A stretch of 64,000 nucleotides of DNA from Mesorhizobium sp. SOD10 (GCA_000824805.1 CCNA01000028.1:62001-126000), one strand, 5' to 3'. Counted from the stretch's first letter, positions 53,114 to 62,367 are shown. A program made the numbers and translations. Notes: generated from the letters alone by a model not told the origin.

Positions 53114-55086
53114 TCTTCGTCCTCCGGATCGCCTTTCGGCCAGAACCAGCCGATCAAGGTGATGGCGATCGGCGCCGCGCCCCAGACGATCGCCCAGGGC
53201 GTGAAGATCGAGTAGAGGAAGGTGCCGCCGACAGCGATGGCCGCCAGCAGCGGCCAGATCGACGGTGTCGCCGATTTCTCGCGGATGTCGGGATGGGCTT
53301 CCGCCACGGTTGAGACGAGCAGTTCGCGCACGTCGACGCGAAGCCCGGTCGCGACGGGAAGCGCCGCGCGTTCGGCCCAGAGCGGCTCGACATTCGTCAC
53401 CACCGGAATACGCGCGAAATTATAGCTCTGCGGCGGCGAGGACGTGGCCCATTCCAGCGTGCCGGCATCCCAGGGGTTGTCTCCGGCCGGCGCGCCCTTC
53501 AAGGCGCCATGCACGAGGTTGAACGCGAACAGCACGAAGCTCAGGAAGAAGAGCACCGCACCACCGGTGATGAAAAGGTTGATGTTCCCCCAGCCAAGCT
53601 CGGCCGGATAAGTGTAGACCCTGCGCGGCATGCCCCACAGGCCGACGATGTGCATGGGGAAGAAAGCCGCGTTGAAGCCGATCATCGCCAGCCAGAAGTG
53701 CCAGCGCCCGAGGCGCTCGCTCATCATGCGGCCGGTGATTTTGGGAAACCAGAAATAGGCGGCTCCGAGCAGCGGGAAGACCGAGCCGCCTATCAGCACG
53801 TAATGGAAGTGCGCGACGACGAAATAGGTGTCGTGCACCTGCAGGTCGAGAGGCACGGAGGCGAGCATGACACCGGTGAGGCCGCCGATGACGAAGATGA
53901 AGAAGAAGCCGAAGACGAACAGCAGCGGCGTGCGGATCACCGGTCTGCCGTCCCAGAGAGTCGCCAGCCAGCAGAAGATCTGAACGCCGTTGGGGATCGC
54001 GATCATCATACTCGAGGCAGTGAAGAAGCTGGCGCCGAGCTTCGGCAGCCCGGTCGCGAACATGTGGTGGACCCAGAGGCCGAACGACAGAAAACCGACG
54101 GCGATCAACGACAGGACCAAACCGAGGTGGCCGAACATCGGGCGCCGGGCGAAAGCGGGAATGATGGCGGAGACCATGCCTGTCGCCGGCAGGAAGATGA
54201 TATAGACTTCGGGATGGCCGAAGAACCAAAACAGGTGCTGGAACAGCAACGCGTCGCCACCCTCCGCCGGGTTGAAGATATGCGTGCCGACGAGCCGATC
54301 GAGGATCAGAAATGTGGAGGTAACCATTACCGCCGGCATGGCGAAGACGACGACGAAGGACGTGACCAGGAGCGCCCAGACATAGAGCGGGATCTTGTCC
54401 AGCGACATGCCGGGTGAGCGCTGCTTGAACACGGTGACGATGGTCGCGACGGCGACCGCGAGCGACGAGACCTCGGTATAGGTGATCATCTGCGCCCACA
54501 CGTCGGCGCGCTTGCCAGGACCGAATTCCGGTCCCGACAGCGGCACATAGGCGAACCAGCCGACATCCGGCGCCATCGAGAGGGCGAAAGATATCCAGGC
54601 GAAGAGACCTCCTGAGACATAGATCCAGTAGCTGAAGGCATTGAGGCGCGGGAAGGCGATGTTGCGGGTGCCGACCATCAACGGCACCAGATAGATGCCT
54701 GTCGCCTGGACGATGGGCACGGCGAACAGAAACATCATGGTGACGCCATGCATCGTGAACAGCTGGTTGTAGAGATCCGGGCCAATCAGGCCGCGTTGCG
54801 GGCCCGAGAGCTGGATGCGCATGGCGACGGCGTTGAGCCCACCCAGACAGAGGAACAGGAAGGCGGTGATTAGGTAGCGGCGTGCGATGACCTTATGGTC
54901 GACGCTCGACAGCGCGCCGATGATGCCGGGGGGCGTGCGCCAAGTCCGCGCCAGCCAGCGTCGCAGGCTGGCGTCGTCCATACCGGTGTCGCGCGGTCCG
55001 TCACGCTCGGGCGCGATGTCGCCTCTGGGCGTCGCCTCACGTTCCCGCGGCAGGTCCCGTTCGCTGGTCAGGTCCGCGCTGCTCAT
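53110..55086 (-). CDS. ctaD: Cytochrome c oxidase subunit I
   Basis: 658 residues, twelve or more membrane helices. It carries the haem-copper signature: HPEVYIIFLPATG (CuB His with cross-linked Tyr), HHMFATG (CuB His pair), and HFHYVLIGGSVFPL (haem ligands), and it starts haem a region with TMHGVTMMFLFA. It reduces oxygen and pumps protons. The N-terminal 50 residues are a charged low-complexity extension. It overlaps the subunit II gene by 4 nt and the subunit III gene by 4 nt. Confidence 0.97.
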   Translation of the reverse strand: MSSADLTSERDLPREREATPRGDIAPERDGPRDTGMDDASLRRWLARTWRTPPGIIGALSSVDHKVIARRYLITAFLFLCLGGLNAVAMRIQLSGPQRGLIGPDLYNQLFTMHGVTMMFLFAVPIVQATGIYLVPLMVGTRNIAFPRLNAFSYWIYVSGGLFAWISFALSMAPDVGWFAYVPLSGPEFGPGKRADVWAQMITYTEVSSLAVAVATIVTVFKQRSPGMSLDKIPLYVWALLVTSFVVVFAMPAVMVTSTFLILDRLVGTHIFNPAEGGDALLFQHLFWFFGHPEVYIIFLPATGMVSAIIPAFARRPMFGHLGLVLSLIAVGFLSFGLWVHHMFATGLPKLGASFFTASSMMIAIPNGVQIFCWLATLWDGRPVIRTPLLFVFGFFFIFVIGGLTGVMLASVPLDLQVHDTYFVVAHFHYVLIGGSVFPLLGAAYFWFPKITGRMMSERLGRWHFWLAMIGFNAAFFPMHIVGLWGMPRRVYTYPAELGWGNINLFITGGAVLFFLSFVLFAFNLVHGALKGAPAGDNPWDAGTLEWATSSPPQSYNFARIPVVTNVEPLWAERAALPVATGLRVDVRELLVSTVAEAHPDIREKSATPSIWPLLAAIAVGGTFLYSIFTPWAIVWGAAPIAITLIGWFWPKGDPEDEE

Positions 55087-56096
55087 TTCAGCCCCTCGAG
55101 GTAGGCGACGATCGCGTTAAGCTCGTCGCCATTGAGTTGGACCACCGGCATGTGAGAGCCGGGCTTCACGCCTTGCGGATCGGCTATCCAGGCAGCGAGA
55201 TTGCCGCGGCTCATCCTCAATGTTCCGGCCGCGAGCGTCTGCCGGCTCGCAACATGGGTGAGATCGGGCGCGACCGTCCCCCCCGCGGGCGTGCCGCCGA
55301 TCTTGTGACACATGACGCAGGGGCGTTTCAGGAAGAGGTCCTCGCCGGCCTTGGCCTCATCGCTCATTGGCTCAGCGGCCGGCTGCAACTGATCGTTCCA
55401 CCAGGCGTCGAACTTTGCGCGCGGCTCGGCGATAATGAAGGTGCCCATGTTGGCGTGCTGCGCGCCGCAGAACTCGGCGCATTGGCCTCGGTAGACGCCG
55501 GGTTTGTCGGCCTTGATGTCGAGCACATTCATACGACCCGGAATAAGGTCGAGCTTGCCGGAAAGGCTCGGGACCCAGAAGGAGTGGATGACGTCGGTCG
55601 ACGTGAGAAGAAGCCGCACCGGCTCGCCGGCCGGAATATGGATTTCGTTCGCGGTGGTCAGGATGCGGCTCGGCGTGGCGTCCTCGTAGCGCACCTCCCA
55701 CCACCATTGATGGCCAGTGACGCGGATGGTCAGGACGGCATCCGAGCCGATCGCGGCAAGGGTCCTGTTGGCGAAGAAGCTAAGGAGCGTGAGGCCGACC
55801 AGGATCACGGCGGTCAGCCCGACGGCGGTAATCACCACGCGCAGCTTGCGACTGTCGGCGCCGGCGTCGAGCACGAGCGGCTCAGCGCGCACCCGCGATC
55901 GCATCATCAATGGTATGGCCAAGGCGATCATGACCAGCACCCACACCACTGCGCATAGCCCGGTGAAGAACCAGATCAGCCATGCGAGCTCGCTCGCCGC
56001 GGGACCTTTCGGGTCGAGAGCCGATTGCCAGCCTGCGCACCCCTGAAGAAACAGGGCGATTGCCGTGGCGAACGCAATCGAGGCGAGGCGTTTCAC
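55083..56096 (-). CDS. ctaC: Cytochrome c oxidase subunit II with fused cytochrome c domain (caa3 type)
   Basis: 337 residues. An N-terminal lipoprotein signal (LFLQGC, Cys about 20) and two membrane helices precede the CuA cupredoxin domain, with the ligand cluster CAEFCGAQHANM and an upstream His in DVIHSFWVPSL. A C-terminal cytochrome c domain carries CVMCH and Met in GSHMPV. The fusion marks a caa3-type oxidase that can take electrons directly from other cytochromes. It overlaps both neighbours by 4 nt. Confidence 0.96.
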   Translation of the reverse strand: MKRLASIAFATAIALFLQGCAGWQSALDPKGPAASELAWLIWFFTGLCAVVWVLVMIALAIPLMMRSRVRAEPLVLDAGADSRKLRVVITAVGLTAVILVGLTLLSFFANRTLAAIGSDAVLTIRVTGHQWWWEVRYEDATPSRILTTANEIHIPAGEPVRLLLTSTDVIHSFWVPSLSGKLDLIPGRMNVLDIKADKPGVYRGQCAEFCGAQHANMGTFIIAEPRAKFDAWWNDQLQPAAEPMSDEAKAGEDLFLKRPCVMCHKIGGTPAGGTVAPDLTHVASRQTLAAGTLRMSRGNLAAWIADPQGVKPGSHMPVVQLNGDELNAIVAYLEGLK

Positions 56097-56626
56097 GGTG
56101 ACTTCCCCAGCGTGGCGGCATCCGGCATGCGGTTTTCCGACGGGTGCGCCATCATGTCGTCATTGCGCGACGGCGCGGCGGAGGAGGGCGCATTGCCGCT
56201 CAACGAGCGAACGAAGGCCGCGAGCTCCCAAATCTGGTCGTCGGGGATCTTGTCGCGGAAGCTCGGCATGCCGTTCGGACGACCGTCGCGGATCGTGGCG
56301 TGGATGCTTTCCATCGAGCTGCCATAGATCCACTTTTCGTCCATCAGAGCCGGGCCCATGCCGCCGCCGCCATTGGCATGGCAGCCCGAGCAGTTGAACC
56401 AGCCGAAAAGGCGCTTGCCTTCGCTCAGATGAAAGGCATTGGCCTCGAAGCTTGCCGCTTTGTTGTCTGTGGGGGAGGGCCGCTGGCCGCCGGGTTCCAG
56501 AGTTGTCACCGGCGTCGGCTGCTCACCGGAGCCGAGCGCCGATTGCGGGCGTGTGTCCCGCTCCTCGCGCTGGCAGGCCGCCAGCGCTAAGATCGCCAGG
56601 AGAAGCATGGCGGCGATCGGTCTCAT
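56093..56626 (-). CDS. Cytochrome c, probable electron acceptor of the PQQ dehydrogenase
   Basis: 177 residues with a lipoprotein-type signal (LALAAC). The haem site is CSGCH, followed by NGGGGMGPALMDEKWIYG and RPNGMPSFR, where Met is the sixth ligand. This layout matches XoxG/PedF-like cytochromes that accept electrons from quinoprotein alcohol dehydrogenases. Encoded between the MoxJ-like protein and subunit II, it links the two halves of the operon. A disordered Ser/Pro-rich N-terminal segment separates lipid anchor and haem domain. Confidence 0.92.
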   Translation of the reverse strand: MRPIAAMLLLAILALAACQREERDTRPQSALGSGEQPTPVTTLEPGGQRPSPTDNKAASFEANAFHLSEGKRLFGWFNCSGCHANGGGGMGPALMDEKWIYGSSMESIHATIRDGRPNGMPSFRDKIPDDQIWELAAFVRSLSGNAPSSAAPSRNDDMMAHPSENRMPDAATLGKSP

Positions 56627-57492
56627 CGCACCGGGCTCCCGGCCATGTCGAGACGCGGCACGCCATATTGCGTCAGAATCGCGTCGATTTCCGCCTTGTG
56701 CCTGGCGAGCGCGCTGTTCACCTCGCTACACAGCGCATCGTCCTCGCGCCGAACGCCCATCGAGATGTCGTACACCAGCGGCAATTGCGGCCCGTCGATG
56801 CGAGGCGTAACCGGTGTGATCCGCAGCGGCACCTTCTGCTTCTGGGCGAAGTAGCCGGCGAGCGGACCCCAGACCACCGCGAGGTCAATCTCGCCGCTCG
56901 CCACCGCTTGGATGATGCGCGCCGGAGGATTGGGAGCGGAGTAATCGCCAAAGACGGGGTAGCCGATGAGATGCCCGACGATGCCGCGGCGGCCAAGGGC
57001 CTGCACGGGAGGCGAGTTGGCGCCGTCGTCGCCGATGAGCTGGACGCCGATGCGCAAGGCGCGCAGCCGCGGATCGTTGAAGGAGGTCACGTCCGGGGTG
57101 CTCTGGCGGGTCACGAAGACATAGGATGAGCGGTAGTAGGGCCTGGTGGTGCGCAGCATTTCGAGATTGGCCGGCGTGCCGGGCACAAGATCGCACAGGC
57201 CCGCCTTCAGCGTGTTGCGCACGAAGCCGCGGCGCTGCGCCCACCAGGTGTAGGTCAGCTTGGCGCCGAGATCGCCGGCGATGATTTCGGCGATCCTGTT
57301 CTCGAAGCCCTGACCGGCCGCGTTGGAAAATGGAAGGTTGTTCGGGTCGGCACAGACCCTGAGCTCACGAGCGCCGGCTGTCGCCGGCAGGAGCAGGAAG
57401 GCAAGCGCGGTGATGCCGAGCGCGATGCGCGGGAACAGCTTCCGTGCGACGCTGTGGATCAAGCCGAATACATCAGGGCAGACGGAACACAT
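56623..57492 (-). CDS. MoxJ/XoxJ-like quinoprotein-dehydrogenase-associated binding protein
   Basis: 289 residues. The start at 57492 overlaps the dehydrogenase stop by 20 nt; the signal sequence is at about 20-42 (IALGITALAFLLLPATAGA). The mature part (LRVCADPNNLPFSNAAGQGFENRIAEIIA) is a solute-binding fold related to amino-acid binding proteins and matches the group encoded beside PQQ-dependent dehydrogenases (TIGR03871 type). Structures of XoxJ suggest that it helps dehydrogenase activation. Cys pairs in the sequence may form disulfides. Confidence 0.92.
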   Translation of the reverse strand: MCSVCPDVFGLIHSVARKLFPRIALGITALAFLLLPATAGARELRVCADPNNLPFSNAAGQGFENRIAEIIAGDLGAKLTYTWWAQRRGFVRNTLKAGLCDLVPGTPANLEMLRTTRPYYRSSYVFVTRQSTPDVTSFNDPRLRALRIGVQLIGDDGANSPPVQALGRRGIVGHLIGYPVFGDYSAPNPPARIIQAVASGEIDLAVVWGPLAGYFAQKQKVPLRITPVTPRIDGPQLPLVYDISMGVRREDDALCSEVNSALARHKAEIDAILTQYGVPRLDMAGSPVR

Positions 57493-59347
57493 AGAGCGTG
57501 CCTCCCGCCGTGGTGGCGTTCTTCAGGTCCTTCATCGCATTGACGAAACCGAGCGCGGCGGTGGCGTCGCGCGGGTCGAGGTCGCCCGAGACGATGGCGC
57601 CGGCCCAACCCCCGACGCCGGACAATACAGCCACATATTGGCGGCCGTCCGGGCCGCGATAGGTGATGGGTTGACCAATGATGCCGGACGAGGTCTTGAA
57701 CTGCCAAAGGAGGTCGCCGGTCTTGGCGCTCACGGCTTTGAACCAGCCTTCCATCGTTCCATAGAAGACCACGTCGCCGGCGGTTACGACCGCGCCGCTC
57801 CAGACCGGAAAGTTCTCCTTGAGGCTCCAGGCGGGTTTCTCGGCCGCGATATCCCAGGCGGTGAAGGCGCCGCGGTTACCGCCGGGCCCGGGGATCATGC
57901 GCACGTTCATTCCGACATAGGGCGTGCCGGCGATGTAGTTCACCTCGACGCCTTCTTCGTCCATGCACAGGTTGTTGTGCGGGATGTAGAGCAGGCCTGT
58001 CTTCGGCGAGAAGGCCGAAGGCTGCCAGTCCTTGAGGCCGGACGCGGTAGGGCAGATGTCGCGGACGACCTTGCCGGTACCGGTCAGCTTGTCCGGGTTT
58101 TCGATCAGGCGGCCGGTTTTGAGGTCGACACCCTTGCTGGAGTTGACGGGGCCATAAGGTTTTGCAGACAGGACCTCGCCGGTGGTGCGATCAAGGACGT
58201 AGAGATAGCCGTTGCGTTCCGGCCGGACCAGCACCTTGCGTGGTTTGCCCTGCCAGTTCATGTCGAGCAGGACCTGCTCGTTGATGCCGTCATAATCGTG
58301 CAGGTCGTGCGGGGTCCACTGGTAGAACCATTTCGCCGCCCCGGTATCAGGATTGCGGGCAAAGATGCCTGATGTCCATTTGTTGTCGCCGGGCCGCAGA
58401 TCGGGATTCCAGGGGCCGGGATTGCCGGTGCCGTGGAAGATCAGGTTGAGGTCCGGATCGTAGGAAATCCAGCCCCACATGTTGCCGCCGCCGATCTTCC
58501 AGGCTTCCGGCGGCCATGTCGTGACGCCGAGGTCCTTGCCCTTGTCCATGTCGTAATGCGGCTTGAAGTCGGGCCCGATCAACACGTCCTTGTCGGGTCC
58601 GGTATTGTAAGCCGTCCACACGACATGACCGTCGCCGGCGTCGAGCGCCTTGACCCAGCCGCGAACGCCCATCTCGCCGCCGGAATTGCCGACCAGCACT
58701 TTGCCTTTCACAACAAGCGGCGCCATGGTGATGGTCTCGCCGATATTGATGTTGCCAATATGGGCGTTCCAGATCGGCTGACCGCTGTTCGCATCGAGCG
58801 CGATGGTATGGCCGTCAAGCGTGTTGAAGAAGATGCGCCCGTCCGCGAAAGCCGCGCCGCGGTTGACGACGTCGCAGCAGGCAACCCCTTGCGCGGCGGG
58901 TTCAGGATTGGGCTCGTATTTCCATTTGATCGGCGCGCCGGGCTTGGACAGGTCGAGCGCGTAGACGATGTTGGGAAACGGCGTCACGATATACATCGTG
59001 TTCCCGATGACCAGCGGCGCCGCTTCCTGGCCCTTGTTCACTCCGGTCGAGAAGGTGAAGGCGACCTGCAGGTTCTTGACATTGGCTTCGTTGATTTCCG
59101 CGAGCTCGCTATAGCGGGTCGAGGCGTAGTTCTTGGCCGGCATCGTCCATTGCCCGTCATCGGGCGGCGCGGCCGCGGCAGGCGGAGAGATCGCCGGCGA
59201 CGGCGGGGTTTCCGAAGCGGCTGTCAACAAGGGGATGCAGACCAGCAGCATCGCTGCAAGAACGCCAAGATGTTTTCGGGATACCGCTGGAGGATCGATA
59301 CGCGCCACGTCAATGCAGAATGCTGCAGGTTGCGTTGCTTGCTTCAT
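57473..59347 (-). CDS. PQQ-dependent alcohol dehydrogenase, lanthanide type
   Basis: 624 residues from the ATG at 59347, overlapping the haem-binding gene's stop (ATGA). After an N-terminal signal region (about 25-45) come the propeller W-motifs and vicinal cysteines C157-C158 (GVACCDVVNRG). Catalytic Asp351 is followed by Asp353 in DYDGIN; this +2 Asp is the extra metal ligand that distinguishes lanthanide enzymes (XoxF, ExaF, PedH) from calcium MxaF, which has Ala. GNPGPWNPDLRPGDNKW is also present. It oxidises an alcohol or aldehyde in the periplasm and passes electrons to the cytochrome c encoded downstream. Substrate not determined. Confidence 0.95.
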   Translation of the reverse strand: MKQATQPAAFCIDVARIDPPAVSRKHLGVLAAMLLVCIPLLTAASETPPSPAISPPAAAAPPDDGQWTMPAKNYASTRYSELAEINEANVKNLQVAFTFSTGVNKGQEAAPLVIGNTMYIVTPFPNIVYALDLSKPGAPIKWKYEPNPEPAAQGVACCDVVNRGAAFADGRIFFNTLDGHTIALDANSGQPIWNAHIGNINIGETITMAPLVVKGKVLVGNSGGEMGVRGWVKALDAGDGHVVWTAYNTGPDKDVLIGPDFKPHYDMDKGKDLGVTTWPPEAWKIGGGNMWGWISYDPDLNLIFHGTGNPGPWNPDLRPGDNKWTSGIFARNPDTGAAKWFYQWTPHDLHDYDGINEQVLLDMNWQGKPRKVLVRPERNGYLYVLDRTTGEVLSAKPYGPVNSSKGVDLKTGRLIENPDKLTGTGKVVRDICPTASGLKDWQPSAFSPKTGLLYIPHNNLCMDEEGVEVNYIAGTPYVGMNVRMIPGPGGNRGAFTAWDIAAEKPAWSLKENFPVWSGAVVTAGDVVFYGTMEGWFKAVSAKTGDLLWQFKTSSGIIGQPITYRGPDGRQYVAVLSGVGGWAGAIVSGDLDPRDATAALGFVNAMKDLKNATTAGGTLYVFRLP

Positions 59348-60123
59348 TTTGGCGCCGCGCCTCCGACTCCGGCGCCGAGTTCCGCCGCAATGTCTGCCTC
59401 GTGCCCGGCACAAAGCGGGTGACCCCACCCGGAGGCGCTTTTCCCGCCGGGATCGAGATCATAGATGATGGCATCCTTGCGGTTGGGATTGACGCCCGCC
59501 GGAACCTTGTCGAGGCCGAGGGCTGCCCGAACGCGCCAGGCGACATTGTGGTCGGCGCAGGAGGAATCGCCGCTCACGCCGAGCGCCCCGACGATTGTTT
59601 TGCCGTCATACAGAGCCAAGCCCCCGCCGAACACGACGACGCCTCCGATAGGCTTGCCGATCAGCGGGTCATTGGCGCTGCCGAACGTCTTAGGGTCGCC
59701 GGCGTAAGCCGCTGCCTCGTTGACGGGGTTGGTAGCCTGCAGGCCGAACAGAGGACCGCCCGGCTGCACTCCGGCATAGAGATTGGCTGTCGACAGCGCC
59801 ATGTTCGCCAGGCTGAGCCCATTGGCCGTGTTGGCCTTCTCGGCCGCGATCAGCCGGCTGCCGGGCCACTGCGCATCGGCGGTTGGCCCACTGAAGGCGA
59901 CCGCGCAGACGGTGCCGTCGCGGTTGACGATCGCCGCCCATTCATTGGTCTCGAAGCCGCCATTCGCGGGACCGCCGCTCGCCTTCACATTGGCCTTCAA
60001 GGCCGAGAGCAGCTTGTCGTGATCGGCTGGACAGGGCGCTTGGGCGCGAGCCGCACTCTGCATCAAGCCAAACGCCAAGACCAGAAGGCCCAGAGCTACC
60101 AACGAAAACCGACGATGAGCCAT
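59344..60123 (-). CDS. GlcG/HbpS-family haem-binding protein, secreted
   Basis: 259 residues. A signal peptide (MAHRRFSLVALGLLVLAFGLMQ, cut near ARAQA, residue 27-29) is followed by the GlcG/DUF336 pattern (EWAAIVNRDGTVCAVAF, AAEKANTANGLSLANMALSTA, GGVVVFGGGLALYDG, VGALGVSGDSSCADHNVA). Such proteins bind haem or act as ancillary factors beside PQQ dehydrogenases. It is the first gene of the ten-gene operon and overlaps the dehydrogenase start. Start ATG is at 60123, without a clear Shine-Dalgarno sequence but beside three 10-bp repeats. Confidence 0.9.
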   Translation of the reverse strand: MAHRRFSLVALGLLVLAFGLMQSAARAQAPCPADHDKLLSALKANVKASGGPANGGFETNEWAAIVNRDGTVCAVAFSGPTADAQWPGSRLIAAEKANTANGLSLANMALSTANLYAGVQPGGPLFGLQATNPVNEAAAYAGDPKTFGSANDPLIGKPIGGVVVFGGGLALYDGKTIVGALGVSGDSSCADHNVAWRVRAALGLDKVPAGVNPNRKDAIIYDLDPGGKSASGWGHPLCAGHEADIAAELGAGVGGAAPK

Positions 60124-60130
60124 GATCCGG

Positions 60131-60160
60131 AAACGTTTGAAAACATTTGAGAACGTTTGT
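60131..60160. repeat. Three tandem 10-bp repeats at the head of the PQQ operon
   Basis: AAACGTTTGA, AAACATTTGA and GAACGTTTGT follow each other without gap, directly before the haem-binding gene (8-37 bp upstream). Ten-bp phasing places each unit on the same face of the helix. AAACGTTT is itself symmetric. The array probably binds a regulator of the operon or covers its leader. Confidence 0.65.
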
Positions 60161-60788
60161 TGATGTTACCGAACTGGCAATCGTCTGCTTTGTTCCTCTT
60201 TCATGAAAAGATTGGTAGCCGACCAAGTCAGCGGGTGTGGAAGGACGCCAAGCAGCGGATTTATTTGATCACCGGCCGCATCAAATGCGTCGGCGACAGG
60301 TCGGATCATGGCCTCGGCAGTTTTTTGCGACCGCAGCAGGATTGCAAAGCTATCTTGCCTGTCTGAGAGGCAAATTCCCCCGAACTACTCCTCATCCCGA
60401 TCAGGATGAGCCGCGGCTACATTTCGCTGTTGCCGATTATCGCAGCCTCGCCAGCACTAAGATTGGTGACCGGAACACGAACCGGTGTTTGCAATCGAAG
60501 GACAGGTTTGCCTGGCCGAAAAGCACGATGCCGGCGGCCTGGAATGCCCAACGCATGGCAAGCAGCTTTCTGGCGAGGGGAGACGGCCACCACGCTCAAA
60601 TTCCGAATACTCGCCTCGCTCAAATCGCACTTGGCCCCAGCCGGACCCGAGGCCAGTTCAACAAGGCTCTAGCCGCCGCTACCTGCTCTAGCGTTAGGCG
60701 AGCCACCGAACATCTCCACTGCTTTTTGATCCTGCCACGAACTGGAAGCTCGAAAACATGTTCCATGCCGAAAAAACGGGAAGGTCAT
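60161..60788. other. Region upstream of the PQQ operon without a supported gene
   Basis: Open frames exist on both strands but none shows a credible start, domain or composition. The promoter of the ten-gene operon should be in the first 150 bp. The rest looks like degraded DNA. Confidence 0.45.
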
Positions 60789-60971
60789 ATGCAACTCGGA
60801 CTGTTGCCCCTTGGAACAACGATGTTGGCGCATCGTTTGGTGGCAATGGAACAGCTTCGTTCAGATTTAGCGTCAATGGCGCAGCCGGGCTATTGGATCG
60901 CCCTTGGACTTCTCCTTATCCCTTATGGAGTGGGTGTATTTTTCCTGGTAAGGATTTGCCACTGTATGTGA
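60789..60971 (+). CDS. Possible small membrane protein
   Basis: 60 residues from the ATG at 60789, which has GGAAGG five nt upstream. The C-terminal part contains one hydrophobic helix (YWIALGLLLIPYGVGVFFLV). The frame is open far upstream without similarity, so only the last section is plausible. It could be a real single-pass micropeptide or chance. Confidence 0.35.
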   Translation: MQLGLLPLGTTMLAHRLVAMEQLRSDLASMAQPGYWIALGLLLIPYGVGVFFLVRICHCM

Positions 60972-61292
60972 TTGCGCGTGTGGTGCGGTCCAAGGGTCGC
61001 GTTCGATCGGCCAAATCGCAATTTCGGAGGTTGGGGCAGATACGGGAAGCTTCGCAGGTTTGACTCTCGAAAAAAGCAATGAGATCAATGCACTTGCTAC
61101 ATCCTCCGCACCTGCCAAAGCACCATTTAAGGTTTTGCTGCACGTTTACGAGACAGCCCACAATGTGGACTCGAGCCCTCTTTCGACCAAAAAATACCCC
61201 ACGCCCAGCGATGATCTCAGAATCGCCAAAGGCAACGGTGGATCGGGCAGGTAGGCCGGCAACAGCAGCAGCCTGGCTGCGATTCTGCCGCT
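60972..61292. other. Intergenic, no supported gene
   Basis: 321 bp with short frames only; nothing recognised. A run of A residues (about 61070) gives the most A+T-rich part. Confidence 0.4.
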
Positions 61293-61490
61293 TTATGGCA
61301 AGTGAGGCGCGTCCCCATCGATCACGAGACGCTCGTGCTCCAAGAAAGCGTGCCAGACCACCTGCCGCGCGTCCCGTTCATCCACCATCTGGCCGCACCG
61401 GGGACAGCGGTAGAAATACTCACTTTCGTGCTCGCGAACCTTCCCGTAGAGATGAGGTTCGAATGGGCCGAGCTCCGAGAGCTTCGTCAT
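61293..61490 (-). CDS. Small zinc-ribbon-like protein
   Basis: 65 residues, starting with ATG at 61490 that overlaps the previous gene's stop (ATGA). The centre YRCPRCGQMVDERDARQVVW has one CxxC pair and a following His pair in HAFLEHE, which could bind zinc. Function unknown. It probably shares an mRNA with the gene upstream. Confidence 0.65.
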   Translation of the reverse strand: MTKLSELGPFEPHLYGKVREHESEYFYRCPRCGQMVDERDARQVVWHAFLEHERLVIDGDAPHLP

Positions 61491-61801
61491 GTCGCCTTGT
61501 CCACCAGGGGCGTCTTCCGCTTCGGCGGCACGTAGCGCGTGACAAGCCTGAGAGTGTCGGCTTTCACGGTTACTGGAATACCCAGGTTGACTGTGACCTT
61601 GCCGGCTTCCTCGTCGACGTAGGTGACATCTCCAATAAGCTCGATTTCCTGGCCCTGCTTCACCTTAGACGTTCGGTCCAGGATTGAATGCGGCTGCCCA
61701 TAGGAGGGAACGGAAACGCTTACCCAGTCCTTCGTGACACGCCTACGCACCTTGGCCGTGATGGCGACCTCATCGCCAAGGTTGAAAGAGCCCTTCGTCA
61801 T
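61487..61801 (-). CDS. Hypothetical beta-rich protein
   Basis: 104 residues from the ATG at 61801; an ATG at 61828 would add nine. The sequence has alternating beta-type segments (FNLGDEVAITAKVRRRV, IELIGDVTYVDEEAGKVTVNL) with a basic tail (PPKRK). It may be a small OB- or SH3-like domain. No motif recognised. It is coupled to the zinc-ribbon-like gene. Confidence 0.6.
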   Translation of the reverse strand: MTKGSFNLGDEVAITAKVRRRVTKDWVSVSVPSYGQPHSILDRTSKVKQGQEIELIGDVTYVDEEAGKVTVNLGIPVTVKADTLRLVTRYVPPKRKTPLVDKAT

Positions 61802-61828
61802 GTCGTGAGTCTGGGGCGGGGAGCGCAT

Positions 61829-62184
61829 TATTCAAGCGCTTGCTAATGGAACATCGAACGCAGGGCGAGGGTGATCAAGCAGTCGGCGCGCGGGCTGGGC
61901 TGCTCCCATCCGCGCGCCGCGTTGGGTTGGGTGTAATCGCAACCAAGCCCACGGGCGTCAGCTTGCAAAGTGACCGGCGCCCGTTGCCTGTTGGGGTTGG
62001 AATCCCGGCGCCGGCCCGGCGAATCGGAAGCTTCGCCGCAAGATCAGAGATACGCGGCCGGGTTGCCTTCAAGGAACAGAAAAGGGAACATTGCACAGGC
62101 TAATTTTAGGGACGCCACATTTTTTTTAATGACGGCGCGCGCCCCAGGCACAGCAGATGGGCGAACTCAACCAATTTTCCTCCA
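61829..62184. other. Intergenic region, no supported gene
   Basis: 356 bp. Frames at 61840 and 61875 are mutual shadows without a ribosome-binding site. An A/T-rich stretch (TTTTTTTTAA at about 62123) near the right end may be part of a promoter of the next small gene. Confidence 0.4.
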
Positions 62185-62367
62185 ATGCCAAAGGTTCTTG
62201 CAAATCTGAGCGACAGCGATCTCCGCCGCCTGATCAGCTACTTTGTGCGCATTTTGGAGCGGAGCGATTTGGCTGACGAGCAACGCAAGCTGGTCGAACG
62301 GCGGTATGCCATTTGCATATCTGAAGCCCTTCGCCGTGGCCGCGAGCGGATTCAGAAGACGCCTTAG
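62185..62367 (+). CDS. Small hypothetical protein
   Basis: 60 residues, ATG at 62185. It is predicted fully helical and charged (NLSDSDLRRLISYFVRILERSD, here shortened to DSDLRRLISYFVRILE; then EQRKLVERRYAICISEALRRG). No family recognised. Composition is protein-like. It is transcribed in the same direction as the GFA gene 200 bp downstream. Confidence 0.55.
   Translation: MPKVLANLSDSDLRRLISYFVRILERSDLADEQRKLVERRYAICISEALRRGRERIQKTP

Noticed and set aside
60237..60788. First three-quarters of a 244-codon frame
   Set aside because: Composition is unlike a protein; only the last 60 codons with a ribosome-binding site are kept as a weak candidate.
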